A DNA stretch of 64,000 bases, taken from positions 25,149-89,148 of the forward strand of contig CAYYLW010000001.1 in the NCBI GenBank assembly GCA_964472465.1, written 5' to 3'. Shown one piece after another: positions 62,165-64,000 of the stretch. Position 1 is the first letter of the stretch, and each line of letters opens with the position of its first letter. Position numbers and translations under genes: made by a program. The notes beneath the pieces are model-generated. The model was not told the DNA's origin and did not search any database. It saw nothing but the letters and a program-made list of their open reading frames with translations. This DNA comes from JAAYCI01 sp964472465. Lineage in GTDB: Bacteria > Bacillota > Clostridia > Oscillospirales > Ruminococcaceae.

Positions 62165-63631
62165 GTCCTGCCAAGCTTGGTTTATGCGACGGCACCCTTC
62201 CAAATCTACATTTGTGGTGCTGATAAAAATGCAATTGGGGTGTCGTTTGACTATTTCTCCATTAGGCAGTGTTATACTCTGTGTGCCATCCATGGCACTG
62301 TTTAGCGCGGGGATGACGCCCGGGTTTTGCGGAAGGTTTATCTCGTCAAAGCCAAACACACCACCGTATTTCATAGCATAAACAAGCTGCCCGGGTACAA
62401 ACTTAAAGCGCTGCTGTCCAGACTGTCCAGTATTAAGCGACTGATTGGCCAGAGCAAAAGCGGCTGAGATACAATCCATTTCAGACGCATCGTCTTTTCT
62501 CTGTCCGGTTATTTTTTGAAAGGAAGCTGTGGGGTCTAACACAATGTCTTCTAAATAGGTAATCCCGTTTAGCACCTCGGACAGAGATATTCGTTTTAAA
62601 TGTTTGTCAGTGCCTTCGCCTTCGGGAATGAACTGCCCAAAGAAATCAAAGGGTTCCATCATTGCGTGTGCAGCTTGGCTATATAGGGGCAGCCCACAGC
62701 CGGCAGCAACACCCATATACATTGCTGTTTTTCCTGTACCGGGTTCGCCTCGCAGTAGGACATTACGGATTGGATTGGGAAAAGAAGTGGAAACCTTGAA
62801 GTGTTCACAAAGCGTAACCAACAGGTGTCCTACGATGTACTTTTCATCCAATTTTGGAACCAAGTCCTGTAAGTCTTCAGGGAGGTCCCCTTCATAGAAT
62901 TTAAAAGCACCCACAAAATCTTTCGTTGCCATACGGGGTTTAGTTTTCCCTCTTTTGATTCCACCAGATGAGCGGGCAACAGAAAAGCGCTGGAAATTCC
63001 CATAATACTCATCTGGGGCCATGGCAGGGCGATTCATTTGTGTGGAAGATAACCGTGTGACATCGGATGCAGAGCATGGGATGGTTCCGCCGTCTTTGGT
63101 TTTGAGATAAGCGATGTTGGCCAATAAGCACGCGGTTGCTTTTTTTTCATCAGTATCGACCGATTTTACAAATTGCTGAAAGGCATTGTCAAACGCTATA
63201 TCCTCGCAAAGCATGCTCCATATGGCCATAAAAAACGGGAAGCTGGACTTGTTTGTCTCAATGGTCCTTCCACCCTGTTCTCCTAAAAATTTCCAAGCTG
63301 ATTTTTTATACACGACACAAGCAATTTCACCGGTTCCGACCACATTGCCTTCAAACAAATTGGAAAGTGTAACCTCGGCAAAGGAAAACTCTTGATTATG
63401 AGCCCAACCATCTGTGTCGCATCCATTCATAATCATTGTTGCGCGGCAAAGGGCCTTTAAGAAACCATTTGTCACTTTTCCAGATTGGCCGGGAGTGGCG
63501 CTATTCATTATGGTAGGATAGTTACCGGGACTTACATATTGTCCAATGAACATATCTCTATCTTGCGCCCATGCCGGAAGGTCTGCCGAAGGGTTGGAAG
63601 TCCAGTGCCATAAAAGAGAATAAGACGGCAT
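62165..63631 (-). CDS. MoxR/CobS-like AAA+ ATPase, 5' exon (interrupted by group II intron)
   Basis: First 489 codons of an AAA+ ATPase. Walker A is GEPGTGKT at 295-302, Walker B is VFGFDEIN with Asp429-Glu430, and IFISTTN at 468-474 is sensor 1. The 290-residue N-terminal part is not recognised. The ATG at 63631 follows TTGGAGGAATATAAT. The coding frame continues only six codons into the intron before a stop. Joined to 59077-59403 it gives a 597-residue protein. It is the partner of the VWA protein, as in RavA-ViaA, NorQ-NorD and CobS-CobT pairs. Substrate unknown. Confidence 0.88.
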
Positions 63632-63653
63632 TATTATATTCCTCCAAATTATA

Positions 63654-64000
63654 TTATTCTGCTGCAAATACTGTATTCATACAAACCAGAATGATGTCCT
63701 TATCTTGGTCAAGCTGACCTTGCCATTCTCTGGAGTCGGAATTAAATATCTCAAGCAGTACCGGTTTGTTCACATTCGTGGGTATAAATTCATAATTTTC
63801 GATATATACTCTCGTCACATTTTTTGCTCTCATCTCAGATAACCATTTGTTTATAAACAGACACCCATAGTTCTCATACCATGAAATGGTCGCCTGACGA
63901 CTCATTGTGGTCTGGACGGATGTAGAGGGATGCAATTCAATCACTTCCTCGTATAATAATGTTTGTATTCTGGTTGCCCAGAAGTGGGTGAATAGAGTAC
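63654..64000 (-). CDS. Hypothetical protein, 5' end beyond window
   Basis: The minus-strand frame ends at 63654 and stays open to the window edge, giving at least 115 residues. A GTG at 63944 is an unlikely start because GAGGAA touches it; the gene probably starts beyond the edge. No known domain is recognised; the visible part contains TISWYENYGCLFINKWL and a hydrophilic C-terminus. It ends 22 bases before the ATPase start, so it is probably in the same operon and part of the same system. Confidence 0.6.
   Translation of the reverse strand, partial: TLFTHFWATRIQTLLYEEVIELHPSTSVQTTMSRQATISWYENYGCLFINKWLSEMRAKNVTRVYIENYEFIPTNVNKPVLLEIFNSDSREWQGQLDQDKDIILVCMNTVFAAE

Noticed and set aside
63905..63944. 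GTG at 63944 or ATG at 63905 as start of the small protein at the right edge
   Set aside because: Neither has a properly spaced ribosome site and the frame remains open to the window end, so the start is probably outside.
1..64000. CRISPR arrays, tRNA and rRNA genes
   Set aside because: No regularly spaced direct repeats, cloverleaf sequences or rRNA signatures were seen on either strand by reading.

Overview
The window looks like the chromosome of an anaerobic gut-type Clostridia, most likely in the Oscillospirales/Ruminococcaceae. This is an inference from strong AGGAGG-type ribosome binding sites, frequent GTG/TTG starts, Firmicutes-type transporters and the style of the uronate enzymes; no rRNA or marker gene is present. 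The uronate region is clearly richer in GC than the last 7.5 kb, which are AT-richer and carry mobile-element signatures.

Region 1 (1-14.6 kb) makes a surface polysaccharide. A ten-gene minus-strand operon starts at a promoter near 10474. It encodes a thiamine-diphosphate enzyme, two sugar-nucleotide dehydrogenase/epimerases, a NeuB-type synthase, a GNAT acetyltransferase, RfbF, RfbG and RfbH (CDP-glucose to CDP-4-keto-3,6-dideoxyglucose), a polysaccharide pyruvyl-transferase-like protein and a glycosyltransferase cut by the window edge. A divergent plus-strand promoter drives two glycosyltransferases, followed by an OpgB-like phosphoglycerol transferase that carries a frameshift and lacks a normal start codon. 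The set resembles a CDP-linked branched 3,6-dideoxyhexose (yersiniose-like) pathway.

Region 2 (14.6-56.1 kb) is a large uronic-acid and glycoside catabolic island made of several units. The galacturonate unit on the minus strand has an AraC regulator, a uroporphyrinogen-decarboxylase-like (URO-D) protein, a GH4 alpha-galacturonidase and UxaC-UxaB-UxaA. Facing it are a second URO-D protein and an alpha/beta hydrolase. Next comes a minus-strand operon of URO-D, a class I amidotransferase-like hydrolase, a sugar-binding lipoprotein and two ABC permeases, followed by a ROK repressor. A plus-strand operon then encodes a metal-site-degenerate M24 protein, a glycosylasparaginase, a Gfo/Idh oxidoreductase, a PF07090-type amidotransferase-like protein, a GH172 (DUF2961) enzyme and a fourth URO-D protein. 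After that come a D-lyxose isomerase, a first eda-kdgK pair, GH2 plus a GPH symporter with an AraC regulator, and a plus-strand glucuronate operon: two TIM-barrel isomerases, two Gfo/Idh oxidoreductases, UxaC, UxuA, an SDR mannonate oxidoreductase and a second eda-kdgK pair. Galacturonate and glucuronate both converge on 2-keto-3-deoxygluconate, which KdgK and Eda split to pyruvate and glyceraldehyde 3-phosphate. Four URO-D paralogs with differing zinc motifs are the unusual part.

Region 3 (56.1-64 kb) holds a decayed IS110-family transposase fragment and a module of a HExxH plus VWA-domain protein with a MoxR/CobS-like AAA+ ATPase. The ATPase gene is split by a 2.76 kb group II intron with its own LtrA-type protein. 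Precise splicing would restore a 597-residue ATPase. A small gene running off the right edge precedes it. The module resembles the paired AAA+/VWA systems found on phages and mobile elements; its role here is unknown.
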